Below are positions 9,546-17,538 of a DNA stretch of 64,000 nucleotides, piece by piece. Source of the DNA: Bog-105 sp965277855 (lineage in GTDB: Bacteria > Acidobacteriota > Terriglobia > Bryobacterales > Bryobacteraceae); the NCBI GenBank assembly GCA_965277855.1, contig OZ255847.1, positions 62,001 through 126,000 on the forward strand, written 5' to 3'. Numbering within the stretch: position 1 is the stretch's first letter; every line of letters starts with the position of its first letter. Position numbers and translations under genes: made by a program. A model generated the notes under the pieces. That model worked only from the letters and a program-made list of their open reading frames with translations. It did no database searches and was not told the origin of the DNA.

Positions 9546-11366
9546 ATGAAGGTATCCGATTTCATCTTTCGCTTCGTCGCCGATCAAGGAGTAAAACACG
9601 TTTTTGTGGTAGTTGGCGGCGGCGCAATGCACCTGAACGAAGCGCTTTCGCGGGAGAAGCGAATCGAGTTTATTTGTAATTCCCACGAACAAGCCAGCGC
9701 TATTTGTGCCGAAAATTACGCCAAAGCAAATGACAATCTCGGTTGCGCGCTAGTTACTACCGGGCCCGGCGGCACCAACGCGATTACCGGCCTCGCAGGC
9801 GCCTGGCTCGATTCGACTCCTGTGCTTTTCATTTCCGGTCAGGTAAAGCGCGCCGACCGTATGTTCCATTCCGATGGTCGCCCACTCGGTGTCCGGCAAC
9901 TCGGTCCGCAGGAAGTTGACATCATCTCGTTGGTCAAGCCACTGACCAAATATGCGGTCACGGTGCTTGAACCGCAGGACATCCGCTATCACCTGGAAAA
10001 AGCTGTTTACCTGGCGCGCACCGGACGTCCCGGTCCCGTCTGGCTCGACATGCCGCTTGATGTGCAATCCGCACCCATCGATGAAGCTTCACTGCGAGTA
10101 TTCGATCCGAGCGAGTTCCAGCCGGAACGCAGTCACACGGATCTCGAGACCCAAGTAGCCGACGTCATCGAGCATTTCAATCAAGCCGAGCGTCCGCTCC
10201 TCATGATTGGCAATGGTGTCCGGCTATCCCGCGCTGTACCCGAATTGCGCGAGGCTATGGCGTTACTTCAAATCCCAACTGCAGCGACGTGGGTCGCGAG
10301 TGATCTGGTGTCGAGCGACGATCCGCTGTTCGCAGGCAGACCTGGTTCGCTCGCCGCGCGCGGCGCTAATTTCGCCATCCAGAATTGCGATTTTCTACTG
10401 ATCCTGGGTGCCCGCATGGATAACCCGCTCACCGGGTTCGCTCCGAAAAATCTCGCACGGGAAGCTTGGAAAGCCATGGTCGACGTGGACGCGGCCGAAC
10501 TCGGCAAGCTCGATGGATCACTGGCGAGCAGCATTCTTTCCGATGCCGGCGCCTTCCTCCGGGAACTGCTGTCGCAAAAAACTAAAATCAAACCGGCCAA
10601 AGATCAAGAGTCCTGGCGCGCTCGTGTGGCCGCTTGGCAGCAGCGTTACCCCCTTATCACCAACGAACATCGCCAGCCGGACAGTCCCGTCAGTATCTTT
10701 CATCTCGCTGAAATTCTCAGCCAGGAAGTGTCTCCCGAAGACTGCATCGTTTCAGGTAGCAGCGGCAGTGGGATCGAGATCTTTATCTTCAGCTATCCAA
10801 CTCGCGCTGGTCAGCGCGTCTATCACACAGCCGGACTGGGCTCGATGGGCTTCGGTCTCCCGGCCAGCATTGCCGTCAGTCTTGCAAAGAATAGGCGTCA
10901 AACCATTTGCGTCGACGGCGACGGCGGCTTCCAGTTCAACATCCAGGAACTCGAGACCGTCGCCCGTTTAAATCTCCCCTTGAAGTTTTTCGTTCTCAAC
11001 AACGATGGCTACGCGTCCATTCGCGCTTCTCAAAAAGCCTGGTTTGGCAACGAGTTCATGGGTGGCGACCGCTCGACTGGACTCAGTGTTCCCGACCTGA
11101 GCAAAATCGCTGCCTCTTACGGAATCGCCTCCTGCGTCATCGAGAATCAAAACGATCTTCGCAGTGACATCCGCAAAGTCCTCGCCATGCCCGGCCCGGT
11201 CGTGATTGACGTGCGAGTTATCAAGGAAGAGGTACGCGGGCCGCGCCTGCAATCCATGCAACTGCCCGATGGCCGGTTTGTATCCAAACCTCTGGAAGAT
11301 CTCTGGCCCTATCTTCCGCGTGATGAGTTCCGCGAAAACATGATTATCGAACCTTTGGCTGAATAA
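9546..11366 (+). CDS. ThDP-dependent acetolactate-synthase-like enzyme, YerE-like
   Basis: The 606-residue protein has the three-domain layout of the acetohydroxyacid synthase family. The catalytic glutamate is E48 in CNSHEQAS. The central domain has GARMDNPLTGF. The ThDP motif is GDG (458-460) followed about 24 residues later by NN (485-486). Next to a CDP-3,6-dideoxysugar pathway (RfbFGH, convergent downstream), the best functional model is YerE of Yersinia, a flavin- and ThDP-dependent enzyme that adds a C2 unit from pyruvate to C4 of CDP-4-keto-3,6-dideoxyglucose. That assignment is inference from context. A housekeeping acetolactate synthase is less likely, because no small subunit (ilvH/N) or ilvC is present. 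The reductase-like gene follows five bases later. Confidence 0.75.
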   Translation: MKVSDFIFRFVADQGVKHVFVVVGGGAMHLNEALSREKRIEFICNSHEQASAICAENYAKANDNLGCALVTTGPGGTNAITGLAGAWLDSTPVLFISGQVKRADRMFHSDGRPLGVRQLGPQEVDIISLVKPLTKYAVTVLEPQDIRYHLEKAVYLARTGRPGPVWLDMPLDVQSAPIDEASLRVFDPSEFQPERSHTDLETQVADVIEHFNQAERPLLMIGNGVRLSRAVPELREAMALLQIPTAATWVASDLVSSDDPLFAGRPGSLAARGANFAIQNCDFLLILGARMDNPLTGFAPKNLAREAWKAMVDVDAAELGKLDGSLASSILSDAGAFLRELLSQKTKIKPAKDQESWRARVAAWQQRYPLITNEHRQPDSPVSIFHLAEILSQEVSPEDCIVSGSSGSGIEIFIFSYPTRAGQRVYHTAGLGSMGFGLPASIAVSLAKNRRQTICVDGDGGFQFNIQELETVARLNLPLKFFVLNNDGYASIRASQKAWFGNEFMGGDRSTGLSVPDLSKIAASYGIASCVIENQNDLRSDIRKVLAMPGPVVIDVRVIKEEVRGPRLQSMQLPDGRFVSKPLEDLWPYLPRDEFRENMIIEPLAE

Positions 11367-11371
11367 GTAGC

Positions 11372-12247
11372 GTGTCGCAAAAACTCCTTGTAACTGGCGC
11401 CTCTGGGTTCATCGGCAAAAATCTGGCTGAAGCATTCAGTAAGTACTTGGTAAGTGTCCCTACTCGCACCGAACTGGATCTCACGAATGAGATTGCTGTC
11501 CGGGACTATCTCGCGGCACACAAGTTTGATGTTGTCATTCATGCGGCAACCGGCAGATCCAACCGAAAAGCGACCGCTCCCGATCTCTTTAAGAACAATT
11601 GCCGGATGTTCTTTAACTTCGCCCGTAACCAGCATCTCTACGGGCGGCTGCTGCACTTCGGTTCGGGCGCGGAATTCGGAATTCGCGTGCCGCGCATGGC
11701 GGAGTCATTCTTCGATACCTACGTCCCGTCCGACGACTACGCTTTCGCCAAATACATCGGCGCCCAGTACACGGAAGCGGCGCGTAGCAACATTTACAAC
11801 CTGCGCCTCTTCGGCGTATTCGGAAAGTACGAAGCCTGGGACGTTCGCCTGATCTCCAACGCCATCTGCCGCGCCTTGTTCGACCTGCCCATTGTGCTTC
11901 GGCAAAACGTTCGCTTCGATTACCTGTATATCGACGATCTCGCCGCGCTGACCGACTGGTTCATCGAACATGATCCAGCCCACAAGACCTATAACGTCTG
12001 CCGCGGAGAAACCCACGACATCCTGTCACTCGCCCATTCCGTCGCACGAATCTCCGGCAAGAACATACCCGTTCAGGTAATGAAAGAAGGCTTCGCCCCT
12101 GAGTACAGCGGCGACAATCACCGCCTTCTAGCGGAGATGGGCGGCTACCAGTTCGCGTCCATTGACCACCAGATCCAGGAACTATACGGCTGGTACGCAG
12201 GGCATCGGGAGGAGATCAATCCCGATGCACTGCGCTTCGACGGCTAA
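11372..12247 (+). CDS. NAD(P)-dependent sugar epimerase/reductase (extended SDR), YerF-like candidate
   Basis: The 291-residue extended short-chain dehydrogenase has the Rossmann motif TGASGFIG (residues 8-15), a serine region GSGAEFG and the YxxxK pair YAFAK. Translation starts at GTG 11372, only five bases after the stop of the ThDP enzyme, so the two form one unit. In the yersiniose pathway a reductase (YerF) acts on the ketone left on the two-carbon branch after YerE. This gene is the natural candidate, though a C3 or C5 epimerase role cannot be excluded. It converges with rfbH, three bases between stops. Confidence 0.7.
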   Translation: MSQKLLVTGASGFIGKNLAEAFSKYLVSVPTRTELDLTNEIAVRDYLAAHKFDVVIHAATGRSNRKATAPDLFKNNCRMFFNFARNQHLYGRLLHFGSGAEFGIRVPRMAESFFDTYVPSDDYAFAKYIGAQYTEAARSNIYNLRLFGVFGKYEAWDVRLISNAICRALFDLPIVLRQNVRFDYLYIDDLAALTDWFIEHDPAHKTYNVCRGETHDILSLAHSVARISGKNIPVQVMKEGFAPEYSGDNHRLLAEMGGYQFASIDHQIQELYGWYAGHREEINPDALRFDG

Positions 12248-12250
12248 AGC

Positions 12251-13576
12251 TCAAATAGCGACCAACTGGTCCACCGGCAACTTATGAAACACATCGAGCA
12301 TGTAACTTAGCATCTCCGATGAGATTCCTGGATAAACGCCCACCCAAAACACTTGGTTCATGATGAAATCTGTGTTCTTCAGCGAACCGATTACCCGATG
12401 TTGGATATTGTGGTAAGCGGGCTGCCGCAGCAGATTGCCCGCAAACAGCAGTCGCGTCGCAATCTTCCGATTCTCCAGAAACGAAATAGCCTGGTTACGG
12501 TTAAAAGGCGCTTCGGGTCGGACTGCAATTGGAAACCCAAACCAACTCGGCTCGGAGTTCGGTGTAGCTTCCGGCAGGATAAAAAACTCTTCCAAATCTT
12601 TCAGGCCTGCCCGCAGCGCATTAAAGTTGGCCCGTCGCTTCTCAATGAACTCTGGCAGTTTCTTCAGCTGCGATACCCCGACCGCCGCTTGCATATCTGT
12701 CATCTTGAGGTTATAACCAATATGCGAGTAAGTGTACTTATGATCGTAACCGCAAGGCAGTTCACCGAGTTGCCAGTCGAATCGCTTGCCGCATGTATTC
12801 TCTTTTCCAGGCTCGCACCAGCAATCGCGGCCCCAGTCGCGGAATGACTCCACCAGCGTCTTCAGCAGTGGCTTCTCGGTCAGCACGCAGCCGCCTTCAC
12901 CCATCGTAATGTGGTGAGCGGGATAAAAGCTCACTGTCGCGAGATCGCCAAACGTCCCGACCTTTTGCCCGTTGTAAGTCGCGCCCACTGCATCGCAACA
13001 ATCCTCTACCAGCCACAAATCATGCTTCTTGACAAACTCGGTGACGGCCCCCAAATTGAATGGGTTCCCGAGTGTGTGTGCAATCACCACTGCCCGCGTA
13101 CGGTCCGAGCGAGCCTCTTCGAGCATGTTCACGTCAATGTTATAGGTCGGAATATGCTCGTCAACAAACACCGGAATCAATCCGTTTTGGATGATTGGAT
13201 TGACCGTGGTTGGGAATCCCGCCGCCACCGTAATGACTTCATCTCCCGGCTTCAATCTTCGATCGCCTAACTTTGGCGAAGTCAACGCCGTCACTGCCAG
13301 CAGGTCCGCTGACGAACCCGAATTCACCAGCGTCGCCGTACGTACGCCGAACCAGCGCGCGAATTGCTTCTCGAATTGCGCCGCAAAGCGCCCGGTCGTG
13401 AGCCAGAAATCGAGTGAAGAGTCCACCAGCGATCGCATGTCTTCCGCATCGAAGACCCGCCCCGATACCGGCACTGCACTCTCGCCCGCTACAAACTTCC
13501 GCGGCGCAAACGTCTCAGCATGATATTCGCCGACTAACTCGAGTATCTTCTCTCGTAACTCTTCTTGCGAGCTCAT
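12251..13576 (-). CDS. rfbH: CDP-4-keto-6-deoxyglucose-3-dehydrase (E1), RfbH/AscC family
   Basis: The protein removes the C3 hydroxyl of CDP-4-keto-6-deoxyglucose using PMP and an iron-sulfur centre. Two diagnostic features are visible. The usual PLP lysine of the DegT/DnrJ/EryC1 fold is replaced by histidine in SFYPAHHITMGEGG. The [2Fe-2S] cysteine motif C-x57-C-x-C-x7-C is complete (starting at the second Cys of VEDCCDAVG, then CWC, then the Cys after KENT). The start is placed at ATG 13576, giving 441 residues; a longer frame to 13660 would intrude on rfbG. The ATG overlaps the rfbG stop as ATGA. The E3 reductase that normally reduces this enzyme is not in the window. Confidence 0.93.
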   Translation of the reverse strand: MSSQEELREKILELVGEYHAETFAPRKFVAGESAVPVSGRVFDAEDMRSLVDSSLDFWLTTGRFAAQFEKQFARWFGVRTATLVNSGSSADLLAVTALTSPKLGDRRLKPGDEVITVAAGFPTTVNPIIQNGLIPVFVDEHIPTYNIDVNMLEEARSDRTRAVVIAHTLGNPFNLGAVTEFVKKHDLWLVEDCCDAVGATYNGQKVGTFGDLATVSFYPAHHITMGEGGCVLTEKPLLKTLVESFRDWGRDCWCEPGKENTCGKRFDWQLGELPCGYDHKYTYSHIGYNLKMTDMQAAVGVSQLKKLPEFIEKRRANFNALRAGLKDLEEFFILPEATPNSEPSWFGFPIAVRPEAPFNRNQAISFLENRKIATRLLFAGNLLRQPAYHNIQHRVIGSLKNTDFIMNQVFWVGVYPGISSEMLSYMLDVFHKLPVDQLVAI

Positions 13577-14565
13577 CGCGCTGCTGCTCCTTGCAAAAAC
13601 TCCGTGTACCAGGCCACCGTCCGCGTCAATCCCTCCTCCAGGCTGAACAATGGATGCCATCCCAGATGCTGCCGCGCCCGTTCGGCGCTCAAGTATTGAT
13701 GTCTGATTTCGTTCGAAGCCTCATTCCGGATGTCGGGCGTCAGCGACGAATTCATCTTTTCGAGAATCAGCTTTACCAACTCCGTCACGGTGACTTGTAT
13801 CTCGTTCGAAAAGTTAAAAGCCTGTGCGCGCAGCCGGTTGGCATCTCGCAATAACTGTTCCGCTAACAGCATGTAACAAGCCGCTCCGTCTTCCACGTAA
13901 AAATAATCCCGAACAAACTGCCCGTCCGACCGGATCACCGGCCGTTCACCACGAATTACCGAGCGAATGGTGCCCGGGACAATGCGGTTCCAATTGAGAT
14001 CCCCACCGCCGTAGAAGTTCCCACAGCGCGTGATCGCCACCGGCATACCGTACGTTTTCCCGTAAGCCTGCGTGATCAGATCCGCGCAGGATTTACTCAC
14101 ATCATACGGATGGCGTCCTTCAAGCGGCGTATCTTCCGAGTAAGGCAAGTGTTCCTGATCGCCATACGCCTTATCGGACGAAGCCACCACAATCGCCTTC
14201 ACCAGCGGCGAGCGCCGGCAAGCCTCTAAAACGTTCCAGGTTCCTTCGACATTGGCCTCGAACGTAGAGATCGGATTGCGATTCGCGATGCCCACAATGG
14301 TTTGCGCCGCCAGGTGAAACACGGTATTCACTTCGTATTCGCCTAACGTACGTTCCAGAATGGCGCGGTCACAAATATCGCCTCGCACTACGTTCACCTG
14401 CTCCAGAACTTTACTGCGAACAGCTTCACTGCCCGGCACCCAGTCCCGCACCAGACACACCACACTCGCGCCTGCTTCCACCAGGCAGCGCACCAGCCAG
14501 CTCCCGACGAGCCCCGTACCGCCCGTGACCAGCGCGGGCCGGTCACGCCAGATCGAGCCGTTCAT
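13573..14565 (-). CDS. rfbG: CDP-glucose 4,6-dehydratase family protein (RfbG)
   Basis: This is a 330-residue extended SDR with the NAD motif TGGTGLVGSW near the N-terminus, the dehydratase segment SSDKAYGDQ and the catalytic YDVSK. It converts CDP-glucose to CDP-4-keto-6-deoxyglucose, the substrate of RfbH. I chose the start ATG 14565 because it forms an ATGA overlap with the rfbF stop; the frame extends 12 codons further upstream but into rfbF. It is slightly shorter than the Salmonella and Yersinia enzymes. The gene order rfbF-rfbG-rfbH with overlaps at both joints supports the call and suggests translational coupling. Confidence 0.9.
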   Translation of the reverse strand: MNGSIWRDRPALVTGGTGLVGSWLVRCLVEAGASVVCLVRDWVPGSEAVRSKVLEQVNVVRGDICDRAILERTLGEYEVNTVFHLAAQTIVGIANRNPISTFEANVEGTWNVLEACRRSPLVKAIVVASSDKAYGDQEHLPYSEDTPLEGRHPYDVSKSCADLITQAYGKTYGMPVAITRCGNFYGGGDLNWNRIVPGTIRSVIRGERPVIRSDGQFVRDYFYVEDGAACYMLLAEQLLRDANRLRAQAFNFSNEIQVTVTELVKLILEKMNSSLTPDIRNEASNEIRHQYLSAERARQHLGWHPLFSLEEGLTRTVAWYTEFLQGAAAR

Positions 14566-15341
14566 GCCCACTTCTTCCAGGGTGCTTCGCCCGCTTTCCA
14601 CAGTTCGTTCAGCGCCTGATACTCGCGATAGGTGTCCATGGCATAGAAGAAACCTTCGTGATGGTAAGCCATCAGTTCCCCCTGCTCCGCTAATCGCTCG
14701 AGCGGTTCGCGTTCGAGAATCGTTTCATCGCCGTCCAGATAGTCCAGCACCTTTCGCTCGAAAACAAAAAATCCAGCACTCGCCCACGCATCCGACTTCG
14801 GCTTCTCAATGAAGTTCATCACCTGCTTGGCCTGGTTGATATCCAGAATCCCGAAACGCGACACTGGCCGAAAGGTAGTCACCGTAGCCAGCTTCCCGTG
14901 ACTGTTGTGAAATTCGAGTAACTTCGGAATATCCACGTCGCTGAGCCCGTCCCCATAAGTGACCATGAAGCGCTCTTCGCCCTTCAGGTACTTCGCCACG
15001 CGCCGCAGCCGCCCGCCCGTCATCGAATCCGCGCCTGTATCCGCCAGCGTCACCACGAAATCTTGCTCTTCGTGATCGTCCCGGTACTCCACCTTCGCCT
15101 TCTTTCCCAGACAAATGCTGAAGTCATTATTCATCGCTTCGTAATTAAGAAAATATTCCTTAATCATGTTGCCGCGATAACCAAGACACAGCACAAAATC
15201 TCGAAAGCCATAATGCGCGTAGGACTTCATGATGTGCCACAGAATAGGATGTCCACCGACGTCTACCAAAGGCTTCGGGCGAAACTCGGTCTCCTCGCGC
15301 ATACGAGTCCCCAGGCCGCCGCACAAGATAACGACCTTCAT
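14562..15341 (-). CDS. rfbF: glucose-1-phosphate cytidylyltransferase
   Basis: The 259-residue nucleotidyltransferase begins MKVVILCGGLGTRMREET, with the family sugar-binding motifs RPKPLVDVGGHPILWHI and EYFLNYEAMNNDF. The GD pair YGDGLSDVDI marks the metal site. It makes CDP-glucose from CTP and glucose-1-phosphate, committing carbon to the CDP-deoxysugar branch. It is the first gene of the minus-strand unit rfbFGH, with about 215 bases of upstream non-coding sequence that should hold the promoter. The length agrees with known RfbF/AscA proteins. Confidence 0.95.
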   Translation of the reverse strand: MKVVILCGGLGTRMREETEFRPKPLVDVGGHPILWHIMKSYAHYGFRDFVLCLGYRGNMIKEYFLNYEAMNNDFSICLGKKAKVEYRDDHEEQDFVVTLADTGADSMTGGRLRRVAKYLKGEERFMVTYGDGLSDVDIPKLLEFHNSHGKLATVTTFRPVSRFGILDINQAKQVMNFIEKPKSDAWASAGFFVFERKVLDYLDGDETILEREPLERLAEQGELMAYHHEGFFYAMDTYREYQALNELWKAGEAPWKKWA

Positions 15342-15558
15342 GAACGACGCTCGCTGGAAATCCTAAAACAGCCTGAAGCGATGGAATAACGGCGTTCAAG
15401 CCGGGCATTTGTAATGGGCATGTCAGCCTAAAGAAAGCGAACTGCGCAAACGGCTTCCTCGTGAATTGCTGGAATTCGTGCGCGACCTTTATTTTAAACT
15501 GACGCCCATTATCGCAGCTGGGCGCTCCTATCGCCCCAGTACCCATCCAAAGCGAACT

Positions 15559-15921
15559 CTAAGCCGCCTTCCTGTTGCCCATTGCGGGTTTTCTTTCGCC
15601 TAGTGCACGTTTTTTAGTAGTCGCTTTCGTCGCCGTCGTCTTCTTTGTAGCCCGCTTTTTCGTCGCTGTCTTCTTTTTGGCTGCACCCTTCTGCGAACTC
15701 GGCTCATTATCCGGTCCACTCAGATGCTGCGCCGCTTGCCGCTTCCCGCCGCTCTTTTCCTGCCACTTATTCAACTGGCGTTTGCGCTTCGCCTTGAATT
15801 CCTTTTCAGAAGGACTCGATTTCGAATCGGCCTTCGGGCGGCAACTCCCTTGCGAGTTGGGTTTCTTTCCTGCTACTGGCTCATACCCCGGCCAGCATCT
15901 ATTTTCCTTTTTCTCAGCCAT
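15559..15921 (-). CDS. small basic protein with lysine/alanine/threonine-rich histone H1-like tail
   Basis: The 120-residue protein has an N-terminal part with two cysteines (NRCWPGYEPVAGKKPNSQGS, then CRPK) and a basic linker FKAKRKRQLNKWQEK. From about residue 80 a low-complexity tail is built of AAKKKTATKKRATKKTT-type repeats. Such tails are seen in bacterial histone H1-like and AlgP-like DNA-binding proteins, so nucleoid or nucleic-acid binding is plausible. The N-terminal part is not one I can name. There is no signal peptide. It lies between rfbF and a membrane-protein gene, all on the minus strand, but gaps suggest separate transcription. Confidence 0.65.
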   Translation of the reverse strand: MAEKKENRCWPGYEPVAGKKPNSQGSCRPKADSKSSPSEKEFKAKRKRQLNKWQEKSGGKRQAAQHLSGPDNEPSSQKGAAKKKTATKKRATKKTTATKATTKKRALGERKPAMGNRKAA

Positions 15922-15973
15922 TGCAACCTCTTCCGGTAAGACACCTCATTCCGTTGCTTAGGTCTAAGAAGCT

Positions 15974-16690
15974 TCAAAGAACGGAGTTCTCCCGCGTCGA
16001 AGGTACCTGGGAAGAATTTTGCGCGCGCAATTTCCAGATACACCACAGCGTCACTAAAATTCCGTAAAGCCCGAGTGACATTTCTATTGCCATTCCCGCA
16101 AACGAGTTGACCTGTTGCCAGATAATCGTTAGAAAACAAGTCAACACCTCCGCCGCCAGAGACAATTGAAAATACAACAGCCAAACTGAAGTGTTGTGCG
16201 GCAGCTGGATTTTACCTGCATTCGTCAACCGGTGCATCGACCAGAGAAACGCCAGGCTCGCAGTCGCCGAAGCTGCCCACAGTATGACCGCGAAGCTGGC
16301 CAGAGCCGTATCCTCACCGCTGTCGTCGCCGGCCGCCACCGACGCGATAATCAGCCCCAGCACCGCCGCCAAAACCAGGCTCGCAATCAGGCGCACCATG
16401 GCAATCTTCCGAAGCCGCGCTACCTGTGTCTGGATCTCTTCCCAAACGTCGAATGCCGCTGCCGGAAAAACGAAGGCATACAAGAAGCGGGAGTAGATGA
16501 AAAAGCGCTTCATCTCGCTTGACTCGGCGCCCAGCCACAGCGCCACGCCGTCCGACCCTAAGGCCAGAACACACGCCAGCGTGATAAACACATACGTTCG
16601 CTGCAACTTGAGTTGCAAAACCCGCAGCAGCAAAAGGGCGTCAACCCCTGCTCCAGCCACTTCCATCCAATGTTCCGCGTCACTCATCAT
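15974..16690 (-). CDS. multi-pass membrane protein of unknown function
   Basis: The 238-residue protein has about seven hydrophobic segments, including YVFITLACVLALGSDGVALW, MVRLIASLVLAAVLGLIIAS, FAVILWAASATASLAFLW and MSLGLYGILVTLWCIW, and a short hydrophilic C-terminus. No catalytic motif is evident. The spacing of helices resembles an uncharacterised family of seven-helix proteins common in Acidobacteriota, which is an impression rather than a search result. The start is one of two adjacent ATG codons behind an AGGT-like site. Confidence 0.6.
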   Translation of the reverse strand: MMSDAEHWMEVAGAGVDALLLLRVLQLKLQRTYVFITLACVLALGSDGVALWLGAESSEMKRFFIYSRFLYAFVFPAAAFDVWEEIQTQVARLRKIAMVRLIASLVLAAVLGLIIASVAAGDDSGEDTALASFAVILWAASATASLAFLWSMHRLTNAGKIQLPHNTSVWLLYFQLSLAAEVLTCFLTIIWQQVNSFAGMAIEMSLGLYGILVTLWCIWKLRAQNSSQVPSTRENSVL

Positions 16691-16827
16691 TCGCTTTACC
16701 TATTTGAACCTAGTGCCCTGAAAGCCAGCGGGAAAACCACCGAGCGGCCAGTCCCTGCCCAGTACCAAACGCAAGCTCAACCGCATCCAAAAGGCGAAAA
16801 TCCGCGTCTAAAACTTAGAGGCTCCCA

Positions 16828-17379
16828 ATGATTAAGAAAATCGGATTGGCGGTCGCCGCGTTCGCGCTGTTGAGCATCGCCGCCCCCAGGCCTGCCCAAG
16901 CGCAGATCGGCTTCGGTTTCGGAGTAGGCGTCCCTGGTTACGGTTACGGCTATCCTGGCTCTTACGCCTATTCCGATGCCTGCGCACCCTATCCATATGC
17001 GTACGCCGGCTGCGGCTATCCATACGGCGGTTTTTACGGTGGATACTGGGGCGGCTACGGATATGGTTACCGCCCCTACTATCGCGGGTACGGCTACGGC
17101 TATCGCGGCGGTTACGGATACCGTGGTGGCTATGGCTACCGTGGCGGCTATGGCTACCGTGGCGGCTACGGCTACGGCTCTCGCGGCTATAACTCCGGTT
17201 ATCGAGGTGCTTACGGTTACCGCGGCGGAAACTACGGCGCCCGCAGTTATGCCGGATCAGGCTTCTCTCGTGGTTATGCGGGACGCTCCAGCGGATTTGC
17301 CGGACGAGCAGGAGGTTTCTCCGGTGGTGGCGGCCATTTCGGCGGTGGTGGTAGTCACGGTGGCGGTGGTCACCGCTAA
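16828..17379 (+). CDS. exported glycine/tyrosine-rich repeat protein
   Basis: A signal peptide (MIKKIGLAVAAFALLSIAA, cleavage after PAQA) is followed by a 158-residue low-complexity domain almost wholly of Gly, Tyr, Arg, Ser and Ala. It contains four tandem YGYRGG units near residues 90-113 and ends in a Gly/His-rich tail (GGGGHFGGGGSHGGGGHR) that could bind metal. GAGG stands six bases before the ATG. Such proteins are exported and often surface or matrix associated; some RNA-binding RGG proteins look similar but lack signal peptides. The precise role is unknown. Confidence 0.75.
   Translation: MIKKIGLAVAAFALLSIAAPRPAQAQIGFGFGVGVPGYGYGYPGSYAYSDACAPYPYAYAGCGYPYGGFYGGYWGGYGYGYRPYYRGYGYGYRGGYGYRGGYGYRGGYGYRGGYGYGSRGYNSGYRGAYGYRGGNYGARSYAGSGFSRGYAGRSSGFAGRAGGFSGGGGHFGGGGSHGGGGHR
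17095..17166 (+). repeat. four tandem 18-bp coding repeats
   Basis: Units at 17095, 17113, 17131 and 17149 each encode Tyr-Gly-Tyr-Arg-Gly-Gly. The third and fourth are identical in DNA, while the first two differ at synonymous positions. This points to recent slippage or unequal exchange at the 3' end of the array. Confidence 0.85.
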
Positions 17380-17405
17380 ATCGTGCGGCTCAGAGGTCGG
17401 CTTTA

Positions 17406-17538
17406 ATTGAATCAGCCGTCAAAACATGATTCAATAAAGTGATCGGCACATAGGAAAGCCCACGCCTCAAGGCAAGCTGACCACAAAGGCTGGTCAGCTG
17501 CAGTTTTTGCAGCGCCTAATCCCCGAATAGGAGCTACT
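17406..17538 (+). promoter_or_regulatory. carAB leader with three stem-loops
   Basis: ATTGAATCA (17406-17414) pairs perfectly with TGATTCAAT (17427-17435). GCTGACC (17476-17482) pairs with GGTCAGC (17492-17498). GCTGCA (17497-17502) pairs with TGCAGC (17508-17513) across GTTTT. The last two stems share bases 17497-17498, so they compete. The first may be a terminator of the preceding gene or an operator. The latter two sit directly before the carA ribosome-binding site (GGAGC, 17530-17534), where a pyrimidine- or arginine-dependent switch would act. That function is inference. Confidence 0.4.

Noticed and set aside
9546..11366. Housekeeping acetolactate synthase large subunit
   Set aside because: No regulatory subunit or ilvC nearby; it sits with a reductase facing rfbFGH, so a sugar-modifying role is preferred, though not proven.
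15160..15546. 128-codon minus-strand ORF upstream of and into rfbF
   Set aside because: It overlaps rfbF in another frame and lacks any coding signature; the interval is better seen as the rfbF upstream region.
17095..17166. Possible CRISPR-like tandem array
   Set aside because: The repeats are contiguous without spacers, in frame and coding for YGYRGG.
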